From Candidatus Chlorohelix allophototropha (lineage in GTDB: Bacteria; Chloroflexota; Chloroflexia; Chloroheliales; Chloroheliaceae), in the NCBI RefSeq assembly GCF_030389965.1, contig NZ_CP128399.1, forward strand, positions 1,912,934 to 1,976,933: a stretch of DNA of 64,000 bases, given 5' to 3'. The translations under genes were made by a program, and so were the position numbers. The notes beneath the pieces were generated by a model. The model saw only the letters and a list, made by a program, of their open reading frames with translations. It ran no database searches and was not told the DNA's origin. Numbering within the stretch: the stretch's first letter is position 1; the number at the start of each line of letters is the position of its first letter. Below, in pieces: positions 1 to 9,122 of the stretch.

Positions 1-1
1 T

Positions 2-373
2 AAAGATAATAAGTGGCAGCTTTTTACCTCGCACGGGCTGGTGCTGATTTCGTTGCTGAACAAGCCGGGTAAAACCATTCGCGAGATTGGCTATTCGCTT
101 GATCTCACCGAACGTGCAGTGTCACGGGCTATAACTGACCTAATCGAAGAGGGCTATGTGGTGAAAACCCGCTTGGGGCGGCGTTGCTTTTACCGGGTCA
201 ACGAAGATAAAGTTTTGAAATTCCCGCTCGGTATCGGCTATGAAGATTCCCCGCATATTACCGTGAAGGGGCTGAAAGCCGAGAACCTGGCGACTCATGC
301 CGAACATCTGGATAATCCAGATGATGCGCCAGTGCGTAAAAAGGGCGACAAAGCAGCGGTTTCGAGCGTATAA
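2..373 (+). CDS. Winged-helix regulator (5' end outside window)
   Basis: The frame is open from the first bases of the window, so the gene starts upstream and only its C-terminal ~123 residues are visible. An internal GTG at 41 is not a convincing start because conserved-looking residues (WQLFTSHGLVLISLL) precede it. The sequence REIGYSLDLTERAVSRAITDLIEEGYV is a helix-turn-helix with recognition helix, followed by a basic wing (KTRLGRRCFYRV). This is a MarR/ArsR-like DNA-binding winged helix. The last ~40 residues are charged and probably disordered. It ends 34 bp before the antiporter gene and may share its transcript. The ligand and target are not visible. Confidence 0.75.
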   Translation, partial: KDNKWQLFTSHGLVLISLLNKPGKTIREIGYSLDLTERAVSRAITDLIEEGYVVKTRLGRRCFYRVNEDKVLKFPLGIGYEDSPHITVKGLKAENLATHAEHLDNPDDAPVRKKGDKAAVSSV

Positions 374-407
374 AGCATGTTATAGATGAACTTGTGAGGC
401 TGGCACG

Positions 408-1730
408 ATGAATCTCGTTATCTCACCTGTAGGAAAACTGCTATACACGCCAACGGCGGCAGCAGCAAGCGAAGGCATGAGTCCTGTTTTACAATTTTTG
501 CTTGTGCTGGCTCTGGTTATTTTTGCTGCCAAAGCAGCGGGCTACCTCAGCACTCGGTTTGGGCAACCGGCAGTGCTAGGCGAATTGCTGGCGGGTGTTA
601 TTCTCGGTCCTAGCCTAATCAACCTGTACAATCTGGGCTTTATCCAGCCTGAAAATCGCCCTTATTTGGAGAACACCATCAAGATTATTGCCGAATTGGG
701 TGTAATCTTCCTTATGTTTATGGCTGGTCTTGAAACCAACCTAAGCGAAATGTTTAAGGTGGGCAGGGTTGCGGTATTTTCAGGTATTAGTGGCGTAATC
801 TTCCCGATTGCCTTTGGTATTCTGGTGGCAATGCCCTTCGGTTACACTTTTGAAAAGAGCCTGTTTATCGGTATCATACTGGCGGCTACCAGCGTTAGCA
901 TATCGGCGCAAACCATGCTCGAACTGGGCGTACTACGCAAACGCGAGGGCGTTGCGCTGCTTGGGGCGGCGGTTTTTGATGATGTGCTGGTGGTGCTGGT
1001 ACTCTCCTTTTATCTGGCAATGGTGGGTGGCGGTAGCGGTGGTGGTGCGCTTGAAATTATAGCGGTAATCCTGAAAATGGCGGCTTTCTTCCTTGTCACT
1101 GCGCTGCTCGGCTTAAAGGTTTTACCGTGGGCGCTGTCGCGGGTTAAAAAACTGCCAATCAGCGAAAATATAACTGCCACAATGGTAGTGCTTGTGTTGC
1201 TAACGGCGTGGGCTGCCGAATATTTGGGAGGCGTAGCGCTAATAGTGGGGGCGTTTATGGTGGGAGTATTGGCGGCGCGTACCCGTTTCCGGCACGAACT
1301 GGAAGAAAAATTCCGCACAATAATTTACGCGCTGCTTGTTCCGGTATTCTTCGTCAGTATCGGGTTGCTGGTAAATCTGGGCAGTATAAACGGCGAGGCA
1401 TGGTTCTTTGCCGGGTTGGTGTGTGTGGCTGCTATTGTCAGCAAAATAATCGGTTGTGGACTGGGAGCGCGTCTTACCGGCTTTAACAATCTTTCTAGCT
1501 TGCGGTTGGGTGTGGGCATGGTATCACGCGGGGAGGTCGGGCTGATAGTGGCTTCGGTTGGTATTTCTGAAGGAATCCTGAATCAACAAGTGTATGCGGC
1601 GACGGTTTTGATGGTGCTGGTCACTACGCTTTTCACGCCCTTTGCTTTGAAACTGGCATTTCGAGGTGAGAAAAGAACCGATGCGGGCATAAAAGCGGCG
1701 GAACAGGTCGAAGTTAGCGGCGCGAACTAG
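408..1730 (+). CDS. CPA2-family cation:proton antiporter
   Basis: A 440-residue polytopic membrane protein of the monovalent cation:proton antiporter-2 (Kef/NapA-like) family. After a short N-terminal stretch, hydrophobic segments run to about residue 420. Family-like motifs are AVLGELLAGVILGPS near residue 55, ELGVIFLMFMAGLE near 95, a DD pair in GAAVFDDVLVVLVL (about 188-200), and SRGEVGLIVASVG near 370. The family exchanges Na+ or K+ for H+ across the cytoplasmic membrane. There is no C-terminal TrkA-N/RCK domain, so it is the short form. The next gene, 19 bp downstream, encodes a small PII-like protein that could be its regulator (inference). Confidence 0.9.
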   Translation: MNLVISPVGKLLYTPTAAAASEGMSPVLQFLLVLALVIFAAKAAGYLSTRFGQPAVLGELLAGVILGPSLINLYNLGFIQPENRPYLENTIKIIAELGVIFLMFMAGLETNLSEMFKVGRVAVFSGISGVIFPIAFGILVAMPFGYTFEKSLFIGIILAATSVSISAQTMLELGVLRKREGVALLGAAVFDDVLVVLVLSFYLAMVGGGSGGGALEIIAVILKMAAFFLVTALLGLKVLPWALSRVKKLPISENITATMVVLVLLTAWAAEYLGGVALIVGAFMVGVLAARTRFRHELEEKFRTIIYALLVPVFFVSIGLLVNLGSINGEAWFFAGLVCVAAIVSKIIGCGLGARLTGFNNLSSLRLGVGMVSRGEVGLIVASVGISEGILNQQVYAATVLMVLVTTLFTPFALKLAFRGEKRTDAGIKAAEQVEVSGAN

Positions 1731-1749
1731 CGTAAAAGAGAGTTTATAA

Positions 1750-2094
1750 ATGAGCGATTATTATCTGGCTGTGCTGGTGCTGGACGATGAGGATTTCGAG
1801 GAAGAAGTGATTAATCTGTGGGCTGAAAAAAACGCGCGGGCAATAACAGCACTGGATTGTGAACAGTTTCTGATGCCGCGCAATTTCAACCGCGATGACC
1901 TCCCGCTTTTCCCCGGTCTGAGTGCGCTTACCGAACTGGAACGAAGCGAGCGGCGCTTGTTGTTTGCCCTTGTTAAGAGCCGCGAAGCCTTGCAACAACT
2001 TTATGAGGAAACCCGCCACAACACTGGGGCGGATATAAAACCGGGCAAGGCTTTGTTTTTTGGCTTGCCGTTGGCGCTGGTGCAGGGGCTATAG
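1750..2094 (+). CDS. Small PII-like protein
   Basis: A 114-residue soluble protein beginning SDYYLAVLVLDDEDFEEEVINLWAEKNARAITALDCEQF. The alternation of a hydrophobic beta strand, an acidic helix and a second strand with a conserved-looking D/E resembles the ferredoxin-like fold of PII-like proteins. These small cytosolic trimers often sit beside transporters and bind nucleotides. The gene is 19 bp after the antiporter and very likely co-transcribed, which suggests a sensor that gates it. The family assignment rests on pattern only; no nucleotide-binding T-loop is recognisable. It ends 12 bp from the convergent gene at 2106. Confidence 0.55.
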   Translation: MSDYYLAVLVLDDEDFEEEVINLWAEKNARAITALDCEQFLMPRNFNRDDLPLFPGLSALTELERSERRLLFALVKSREALQQLYEETRHNTGADIKPGKALFFGLPLALVQGL

Positions 2095-2105
2095 ACGGTG
2101 AAAGA

Positions 2106-2339
2106 TTAATGCGGTTTGCGCATTCGCACCGTGTAAGGGGGCAATCCCGCTACCGCATTGTAACGCTCGGTGTGCTGCACTTCGGGTAAATCTCGCTCGT
2201 CCTGATAAATCAGGCAATCGTTACCTATGCCACTATTCTCCTGCAAACGCTGTACATCTTGCAAAAAGCAGCTTTTGATAAAAATACAGTTATCGCATTT
2301 CTGGTGTTGCTTGCGCTCTACTATTAGTTCGTAACCCAT
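2106..2339 (-). CDS. Small Cys-motif protein, function unknown
   Basis: A 77-residue protein with a good ribosome binding site (GGAG, 8 nt before ATG). Four cysteines lie in the first 42 residues as C15-x2-C18-x5-C24-x17-C42, within KCDNCIFIKSC and NDCLIY. Such spacing suggests a structural zinc or an iron-sulfur cluster. No signal peptide or membrane segment is present. The gene converges on the antiporter unit with only 11 bp between stops. I do not recognise a named family. Confidence 0.5.
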   Translation of the reverse strand: MGYELIVERKQHQKCDNCIFIKSCFLQDVQRLQENSGIGNDCLIYQDERDLPEVQHTERYNAVAGLPPYTVRMRKPH

Positions 2340-2644
2340 CTATTATTCTCCATGGTGAATGTAATTGGCACAACGGTTTATTATCTGCGTATTATATAAT
2401 ATCCCTGCGTGGGAGGCGGTAAGCGATTTTCTGTCATTTCCTTGATATTGTGGGTGAAGACTTGCCACAGTTTTTAGCACGAAAAATAAGGTACTAATGA
2501 CCTTGCAGTCATCTACTCTAGGGTAGCGGCAGGGTTTGACGAGGGGGTAGGAGTGGTTCGATTTTGACCCACTAATCGTCCGAGATTAGCCACTTTTCTT
2601 GTGTTTTGGTAATTACTGTTTCATCCTACTGGATTTTACAACCT
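2340..2644. other. Intergenic gap with promoter-like AT tract and small dyad
   Basis: About 300 bp without a supported gene. An AT-rich tract (TATTATATAAT, near 2389-2400) lies upstream of the 2106-2339 gene and could be its promoter region. A 6-bp inverted repeat CTAATC/GATTAG with a 6-nt loop lies at 2572-2589, near the 3' end of the minus-strand gene ending at 2645. It has no T-tract and is not called a terminator. Confidence 0.35.
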
Positions 2645-4879
2645 CTATTTTTCGTAACCGACATACTTGAGTAAAGCGGTCACCGGACGACCATCGTTTC
2701 CAGGTAAATTTTGGTATTGGGAAAAACGAAGGTCGATACGGTGATTAGTTACGGTTCCGGTTATAGGTACTTGTATTTCAAAATCCCCAAGAGTCAACTG
2801 CTTTGTAGCAACAGTAACACCATCACTGAGTATTTCAATGTTTGAGGTAAAGGATTGGTTATCTATTAGGGGTATCATGCCTTTGATAACCAGTTTAGCG
2901 GTACTGGTGGGTTGTGCTAGGCGGAAGAAAACTGCTTCGGATGCCCAGCCATCTTCGTACATTCCAGAATATTCTAGATTTGGATTAGCCAAATCCGCTG
3001 GGAATTGAGATACTGCTTCCGGCGCTTTTAGTTGGTTATTTGGTTTAGTTGAAACCCGTTGTAAAAGCAACCATTCATATGAGAGAGTATTTTGATAACC
3101 GATTTCTTTCCAACCAAAGTTTTGTGGGAATTCTAAAAATGATTTATACAATGGATTAGTTTTTAGTTTCTGTAGGATATTTGAATCAAGATAGAATAGA
3201 TTAATATTCTTGGAGGCTAGAAAATCAGGTAAAGCTGTATTAGGCTTAATTTCATCCAATATTGAATAATCAAAAGCACTACTATAGCCTTTTCCAATAT
3301 AGTTAGAAATATCAGAAGCGAATTCACCTTTAAGAAAAACTGTATCAGGTTTTTCAATCAGCGCAGTGTAGGGTACCAATCTACGGTAGTCATCTAAAAG
3401 AAGGCGAGGATGGACATGATTCTGATCACTATAATAAACGGGAGCTATTATTAAGCCTATCACCATAATTACTGGAATTGACCATGAATATTGTTTTAAC
3501 GAATTTGACCAACGATTGAAAATAATAAATATAGCCATACCAAAAAGAGCCATAATAATCAAACCCAAACTAAAAAGATAGGAAGGTCGAGGTCTTTGAG
3601 TTGGTATAATAAAAAATGTAACGACTCCAACAGAACCCATTAACATCCATCCCCAAATTCGGCTTTTTATCCAATTCTGCCACCAATACACTCTATTTTT
3701 TAGAAATAGAACAAAACCGGTTAATAAAATTATTATAAGTCCTATACTAAGAATCAGCGCAATATTAGAATTATATTCTACAGGAGCATAATCTGGGTTA
3801 ACATTGCCAGAAGTGGCATTGAAAAGAAGAACTTGCAAACCGTTAGGAGTTAAACTAAAGTTCCAGCTAAAGTGTTCTATTGTTGCCTGAGGATTTGCTG
3901 TGAGCATTTCTACTAAGGAAGGCATCTTTTTACCAAAAGTAGTTTCCATTAGCTGACTACAGTCAGTCCAAGGGCTTTTATTCCATTCTGGATGTCGCTG
4001 TTGATAGCCAAAAGCGTAAACTTGACACATATTAAGAGTATGTTTTATCCCAGATACTTCGCTTAATCTACTAAATTGGACTGTGGAACGGGAGAAGAAA
4101 AAAATTACAAGCAGAATTGCGACTACTAGAGGTGCCAAGTAGGCTAGCAAATATTTACGCCACTTAAGGTTCTTTATATCGGATGCTTTTCTCCTATAAG
4201 CTATTTCATACACAAAACATATAATTGCAAAAAGTACAAAAGTTATGGCATATTCGTTTCGAACCAGAATACACGTACCTAATAATAAACTAAGAGTAAC
4301 TCCCCTGCCCATTAGGGTAGGTTTCCATAGGATTAGAAGCCAAACTGAGAGGATTGGTATAAGTGCGAATAGGTGAACCTCATATAAAGAATCGAAATTT
4401 ATAGGCAAAATCACCCACCATACTGCAACCAACCAGGCTATGAACGAAGGCAAAAGTCTCCGCATTAATGCCAGTACCATTACACACAGAAGTAAAACAA
4501 TAATCATACGATGTAAAATTGTTACACTATATACATCCTGAGTAAGATGCAGCAGGCTACCATAAAATGTTGTGTATAGCGGAGACCAAACTATGTTATC
4601 GGTAAATTTATTAAACCAACCAAAGGCATCTGTAAAATAAGAAGAAGTATCACCAAAAGTCAAGTCGCGAAAAAGCCACATTCCCCAAATTATTTTCAAC
4701 TGTAGAAGAAAAATAGTCAGGTAGGCAAACCATGGTTCTTGGAGACGGTTAACTAATATGTTTAATTTAGTAATTTGCAGCACTTTACTTAACGAGGATT
4801 GGGAAGTTGAAATCAAAATCAATAGACTCCTTAGAAGAATAATTATGAGAAAAGGCGTTACACTGCTTACATTCTCCAA
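2645..4879 (-). CDS. Polytopic GT-C-like membrane protein of glycan locus
   Basis: A 744-residue protein. The first ~500 residues contain about 12 hydrophobic segments. The first extracytoplasmic loop (LFRDLTFGDTSSYFTDAFGW) carries the acidic residues expected of GT-C/ArnT/PMT-like glycosyltransferases, which use polyprenyl-phosphate sugars outside the membrane. The last ~230 residues are soluble and include a beta-rich stretch (AVFFRLAQPTSTAKLVIKG, later IEILSDGVTVATKQL) that looks like a jelly-roll sugar-binding fold. It is the last gene of the minus-strand glycan cluster, 77 bp after the fused transferase. The catalytic role is inferred; no diagnostic motif beyond the acidic loop is visible. 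Confidence 0.6.
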   Translation of the reverse strand: MENVSSVTPFLIIILLRSLLILISTSQSSLSKVLQITKLNILVNRLQEPWFAYLTIFLLQLKIIWGMWLFRDLTFGDTSSYFTDAFGWFNKFTDNIVWSPLYTTFYGSLLHLTQDVYSVTILHRMIIVLLLCVMVLALMRRLLPSFIAWLVAVWWVILPINFDSLYEVHLFALIPILSVWLLILWKPTLMGRGVTLSLLLGTCILVRNEYAITFVLFAIICFVYEIAYRRKASDIKNLKWRKYLLAYLAPLVVAILLVIFFFSRSTVQFSRLSEVSGIKHTLNMCQVYAFGYQQRHPEWNKSPWTDCSQLMETTFGKKMPSLVEMLTANPQATIEHFSWNFSLTPNGLQVLLFNATSGNVNPDYAPVEYNSNIALILSIGLIIILLTGFVLFLKNRVYWWQNWIKSRIWGWMLMGSVGVVTFFIIPTQRPRPSYLFSLGLIIMALFGMAIFIIFNRWSNSLKQYSWSIPVIMVIGLIIAPVYYSDQNHVHPRLLLDDYRRLVPYTALIEKPDTVFLKGEFASDISNYIGKGYSSAFDYSILDEIKPNTALPDFLASKNINLFYLDSNILQKLKTNPLYKSFLEFPQNFGWKEIGYQNTLSYEWLLLQRVSTKPNNQLKAPEAVSQFPADLANPNLEYSGMYEDGWASEAVFFRLAQPTSTAKLVIKGMIPLIDNQSFTSNIEILSDGVTVATKQLTLGDFEIQVPITGTVTNHRIDLRFSQYQNLPGNDGRPVTALLKYVGYEK

Positions 4880-4956
4880 CTCGCAAATTTGAACCTAATT
4901 GTGTATCGCTGCTTCTCCAAAAATTCATTATATGTTGAGCAGCTTGTATATAGAAG

Positions 4957-6498
4957 TTAGTTATTTGGGTGGACTATATAAATATTTTGATAACCAAATA
5001 AATCCGGTAGAAACCAAGTAATTAAGGTCAATAGTCGTGTAAAGATGCGTAAAATAAAGCTGTTTTTGGGGGTTTTAAATAATTCTAAAGGCAATATTGT
5101 TACCTTCTGATCAATTATTTTATAACCCATTTCTTCAATAAATCGGCATCCTGAACCACGGGTATAGAACCTTAAATGCGTTTTATCGAGTATTCCTCTT
5201 TGAGAGTAGTTAAATTTACCGAACAGTAATGCTAACCGAACAGTAATATTTGCAACATTGGGAAGTGAAATGAGAATATTACCATTTGGCTTAAGTAAAT
5301 CTTCACAATCTTTCAGCAAGTTACCGGGATTGACAAGGTGTTCTAAGATATCCAATAATAAAATAACGTCAAAGGCACGTAACTCAAGGGTATCCTTAAC
5401 CTCTTTCAGCCCATTATTTAAATCAGCTTTTAAATAATGTTCAAAAGCAGAAATATTTTTTGGTTGGCTCAATATATCCACACCAATTACTCGATTATCT
5501 TTTTTTGCAATCTCCTTTGCAAAATATCCTTCACCACAACCAATATCAAGAATATATTTATTTTTACCAACCAAATTCATAATCAATTCATGACTAGAAT
5601 TCTCATCCTGTTTGAGTGGGTAGTGGTTAAAATATTCCTCATATTCTGGGTAACATTCCATTGATCTAGCAGTAAGCTTGTAACGGAGCACTGATCTTAT
5701 AACATTTCGGGCATAACGTAACCCATTTACGTAGCAAATTTCATCGCCATAATAGGTTGGAATAGGGGTCTCTATGATTCGGAAGCCTTGATGCTGTAGT
5801 TTTATAATAATTTCTGTGTCAAAATGAAAATCATTAGTCATCTTGGTGAAGTCTATTTGGCGCAAAGCTTCAATGCTGTAAGCACGATAACCGCTATGAA
5901 ATTCAGTTAGGTTTAGGCCAATCAAACGATTTTCTAAATAGGTGAGGATGCGATTACCCATATATTTGTAAATAGGCATACCACCCTTGAAAGGACCACC
6001 GTACTCATTCATCATGCGAGAACCAAATACCGCTTCTGCCTGAGATTGAGCTAAGGGTAGAATCAGTTGCGACATAATCTCTGGCGCATACTGACCGTCT
6101 CCGTGAAGAAGCACAACAATATCAAAGCCTTTTTCAATAAAATAACGGTATCCTGCTTTTTGGTTACCGCCATATCCTAAATTCTCTTTATGTTTTATGA
6201 CTGTTAGCTTTTCTCTGCCTCTCAACACTTTGTAGCCAATTGCTAATTCATGAGTAGCATCCTTGCTAGCATCATCTAAAATTATCACTTCCTCAACAAC
6301 TTCCCATACGTCTTGTGGAATCCGATCAAGAACCTTAGCTAACGTAGTAACCGCATTGTAAGCTACTATAAGGATTCCTATTCGCTTGTTAATTTGTTCA
6401 ATCGGGAATTTATTATGTTGGAAGAACGAGTCAGTTATTGATAATTGGGAACCATTTGATGTTGTAAACCTCAAAGGAGTAGAACTTTTTTTTGCCAT
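4957..6498 (-). CDS. GT2 glycosyltransferase fused to SAM methyltransferase
   Basis: Two enzymes in one 513-residue chain. Residues 39-270 are a family 2 GT-A glycosyltransferase: IGILIVAYNAV at the nucleotide-binding start, DDASKD at 75-80, and HGDGQ (132-136) as the metal-binding DxD-like motif, typical of polyprenyl-phosphate sugar transferases. Residues 310-480 are a class I methyltransferase with the SAM loop DIGCGEG at 318-324 and LLLDILEHL plus LKPNGNILIS later. The chain probably makes and methylates a cell-envelope glycan intermediate in the cytosol. Its ribosome binding site (GGAG at 6509-6512, 10 nt upstream) is the only leader left, because an insertion sequence begins 21 bp before the start codon. 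Confidence 0.85.
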   Translation of the reverse strand: MAKKSSTPLRFTTSNGSQLSITDSFFQHNKFPIEQINKRIGILIVAYNAVTTLAKVLDRIPQDVWEVVEEVIILDDASKDATHELAIGYKVLRGREKLTVIKHKENLGYGGNQKAGYRYFIEKGFDIVVLLHGDGQYAPEIMSQLILPLAQSQAEAVFGSRMMNEYGGPFKGGMPIYKYMGNRILTYLENRLIGLNLTEFHSGYRAYSIEALRQIDFTKMTNDFHFDTEIIIKLQHQGFRIIETPIPTYYGDEICYVNGLRYARNVIRSVLRYKLTARSMECYPEYEEYFNHYPLKQDENSSHELIMNLVGKNKYILDIGCGEGYFAKEIAKKDNRVIGVDILSQPKNISAFEHYLKADLNNGLKEVKDTLELRAFDVILLLDILEHLVNPGNLLKDCEDLLKPNGNILISLPNVANITVRLALLFGKFNYSQRGILDKTHLRFYTRGSGCRFIEEMGYKIIDQKVTILPLELFKTPKNSFILRIFTRLLTLITWFLPDLFGYQNIYIVHPNN

Positions 6499-6519
6499 TT
6501 TAAACTAACTCCATTTTAA

Positions 6520-8019
6520 ATTGACGTTTAGATAAACCAAAGGGCAAGCAGTGTTGGCACAACTTGCCCAGACGAGTAATGTTCTAATTGAGAAAGGACA
6601 CTACTCGTATGAACCTTAACACACTTAAAGAATTTCGGCACGAAATCTATGACTGCTTTGAATACGCCAGTGACGCATTGTTTAATCTGGCGGATGCCCT
6701 TATGACAGAAAGCTAGGCTCAATCGGTACTGGAACTGACCCTTTCGCCCAATTTTGAGCGAAAATGGCCCAGTTTGTATGAGGCTTTGCAAATGGGTCAA
6801 GTTAACCAAACTCGCTTCGAGCAAACCATGGTGCGCTACGCCCCTCATCCCTTCGATGGTGAAAGATTGGTACTGGCAGTGGATGCTACCAATATCGAGC
6901 GACCCTTTAGCACTACATCTGCAGATCGTGGCTGGCTTTACAAACACAATCTGCCCAATTGTGATAAGCCCGTGACCGTGGGTTGGCAATTCTCGACCGT
7001 GGTGGTGGTGCCGGCTCAAACCAGTAGCCATACATACATTGTCTCCAACCGCAGGATCAAAACCAGTCAAACACCAGCAGAGGTAGCCAGCCAGCAACTG
7101 AGCGAATTGCGCCCATATTTTGCTGAAAGACCGCTCAATCTGGGAGACCGGTACTACCCCACCAAAGCATTTATTCAAAATAGCAGTAAGGACTATGACT
7201 TGCTGCTGCGGCTCAAGTCTAACCGAGTATTCTATCGAAAAGTGGTGAGAGATGAGCAGAAACGAGGTCGCGGCGCTCCCGCTAAACACGGTGCTCGTTT
7301 CCAATGTAATGATCCCAATACGCACGGTTTGCCGCAGCGAGTGTGGGTTGGGACGGACGAAAATGGACACAAACTGGTAGTAAGCGCATGGACTGAGCTG
7401 CATTTGAGGGAAGCACCTGAACTGGCACTGAGCATAATCCGAATACAGCGTGAGGCAGCCAGTGGTAAAACCCATGACCCTCTGGAAAGTTGGTATGTGT
7501 GGTCGGGTCAAACTGAGCTTGACCTGACGCAAGTCTGGTCGTATTACAAGAGGCGTTACTCGATAGAACACGGCTATCGTTTTGACAAACAAGATTTGTT
7601 GTGGGAAAAACCACGCTTGCGCTATCCGAGCCAGTTTGAGTTGTGGACGGCGATAGTCAGTTTGGTACACGACGAATTGCAAATCGCTCAAGGCTTGGGC
7701 TTGGAAGTGTTGCGACCTTGGGAAAATAGTCAACGAAAGCCAAGCCCTCAGCAAATTCGACGAGGCTTGTCCGGAATAATTGTGCAGTTGGGCAGTCCGG
7801 CCAAAGCCAGCAAAGTGCGAGGAAATGGGAAGGGTCGAGCGGTTGGCACCAAAGTAAGACCGGCTACCCGCTATAAGGTGGTCAAAAAGGGGTTTTCTAC
7901 CTCTAATTTGACGAATATTCGCTGTTAAATTTGCTGGTAACTGGCTACAAACTGTCATTCTTTTGTAAGTTCCGATACGGGTTTCTATTTCCTATAGCCC
8001 CGTTTATCTAAACGTCAAT
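6520..8019 (+). mobile_element. IS4/IS701-type insertion sequence, 1.5 kb
   Basis: The element is bounded by perfect 18-bp terminal inverted repeats, at 6520-6537 (ATTGACGTTTAGATAAAC) and 8002-8019. It is flanked on both sides by TTAA (6516-6519 and 8020-8023), consistent with a 4-bp target duplication of the YTAR type reported for IS701 relatives. Because the flank is palindromic, the exact end is uncertain by a few bases. It carries one transposase frame on the plus strand, against the direction of the glycan cluster it interrupts. Confidence 0.9.
6609..7928 (+). pseudogene. IS4-superfamily transposase with in-frame amber stop
   Basis: Reading from ATG 6609 gives MNLNTLKEFRHEIYDCFEYA and continues in frame to 7928 (439 codons), except for a TAG at codon 36 (6714-6716). 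Downstream, the open part from ATG 6774 has 384 residues with the DDE residues D37 (LAVDATN), D125 (LNLGDRYY) and E265, the last in a textbook IS4-type Y-x2-R-x3-E-x6-K signature (Y258, R261, E265, K272). The stop lies exactly where the N-terminal domain continues, so it is a recent nonsense mutation, perhaps CAG to TAG. A product restarting at 6774 would lack the N-terminal ~55 residues and is probably inactive. Confidence 0.8.
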
Positions 8020-8037
8020 TTAAAACTTCACTACAAT

Positions 8038-9009
8038 TTATTTTTCAAGTGAGTAGAGATACCATTCTATTGTCTCTTTTAAGCCTTCACTGAAACTGGT
8101 GCTGGATTTGAAACCGAATTCTTGCTCTGCTTTGCTTACATCAAGTTTGCGACGCGGTTGCCCGTTCGGTTTGGTAGTATCAAAGGTGATTTTGCCCTTG
8201 AATCCACAAAATTCGGCTATAGTAACGGCCAGTTCTCGGATGGAAATCTCATAGCTTGAGCCGAGGTTTACGGCATCACTTTTGTTATATAATTCGGTAG
8301 CCATTACTATACCGCGAGCGGCATCATCCACGTAAAGAAATTCGCGTGTTGGTGAACCATCCCCCCAGACTGTAATTTCCGGTAGGTTCTCTTTGCGGGC
8401 ATCAATACATTTTTTTATCAGGGCGGGAATTACATGTGAGCTTCTCGGATCAAAATTATCATAAGGACCATAAAGGTTAACCGGCAGGAGGAAAATACCG
8501 TTAAAAGCAAATTGCTGACGGTATGCTTGGGCTTGGACTAATAACATTTTTTTTGCCAAACCGTAGGGCGCATTCGTCTCTTCAGGGTAACCGTTCCAAA
8601 GGTCGTCTTCCTTGAACGGCACGGGGGCAAATTTAGGATATGCGCAAACTGTGCCGACTGCCACAAACTTCTCAACCTTATGTTGGCGAGCTTGCTCCAT
8701 CATTTGAATACCCATAATCAGATTATCGTAAAAAAAATCGCCGGGATGTTCTAAATTAGCGCCTATCCCACCAACTGTAGCAGCCGCATGGATTATTATC
8801 TGTGGGTTTATATCTTGATACAATTGAATTACTTGCTCGTTATTTCGCAAGTCATATTCAGCCTTGCGCGGGGCAAAAATATGTTCACATCCTTTTTCTC
8901 TCAAATTATTGATAATGCTACGACCTAAAAAGCCATTACCGCCTGTTATCAAAATCCTTTTAGCAGTGAACAATTTTATGCTTCCCTTCATTTTGTAAAA
9001 AATAAGCAT
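8038..9009 (-). CDS. GDP-L-fucose synthase-like NAD(P)-dependent epimerase/reductase
   Basis: A 323-residue extended short-chain dehydrogenase. The nucleotide-binding TGGNGFLG is at residues 22-29, HAAATVGGI follows at 74-82, and the catalytic Y149-x3-K153 is in [17 protein letters not shown] later is typical of Fcl/WcaG, which converts GDP-4-keto-6-deoxymannose to GDP-L-fucose in two steps. The usual catalytic Ser of the GSSCIYP motif is replaced by Thr (GTVCAYP), while its nearby Cys is kept. The product would feed a deoxysugar to the neighbouring transferases. An inner ATG at 8991 (MKGSIKLF) is an alternative start. The IS element begins just after its stop. Confidence 0.8.
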   Translation of the reverse strand: MLIFYKMKGSIKLFTAKRILITGGNGFLGRSIINNLREKGCEHIFAPRKAEYDLRNNEQVIQLYQDINPQIIIHAAATVGGIGANLEHPGDFFYDNLIMGIQMMEQARQHKVEKFVAVGTVCAYPKFAPVPFKEDDLWNGYPEETNAPYGLAKKMLLVQAQAYRQQFAFNGIFLLPVNLYGPYDNFDPRSSHVIPALIKKCIDARKENLPEITVWGDGSPTREFLYVDDAARGIVMATELYNKSDAVNLGSSYEISIRELAVTIAEFCGFKGKITFDTTKPNGQPRRKLDVSKAEQEFGFKSSTSFSEGLKETIEWYLYSLEK

Positions 9010-9122
9010 TCTGGGACTTGGGCAGAAATTAACTTTTTCTCATATGTTTGTTATTTAATCAAATTATAAGGCTTATACTACTTCTGTGCAAAATATTTTA
9101 GTTGAAATATTTAAACTAAGCC

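Noticed and set aside
6528-7958. Long minus-strand open frame (476 aa) across the IS element
   Set aside because: It is antisense to the transposase, whose DDE and YREK motifs are on the plus strand; the minus product has no recognisable motif.
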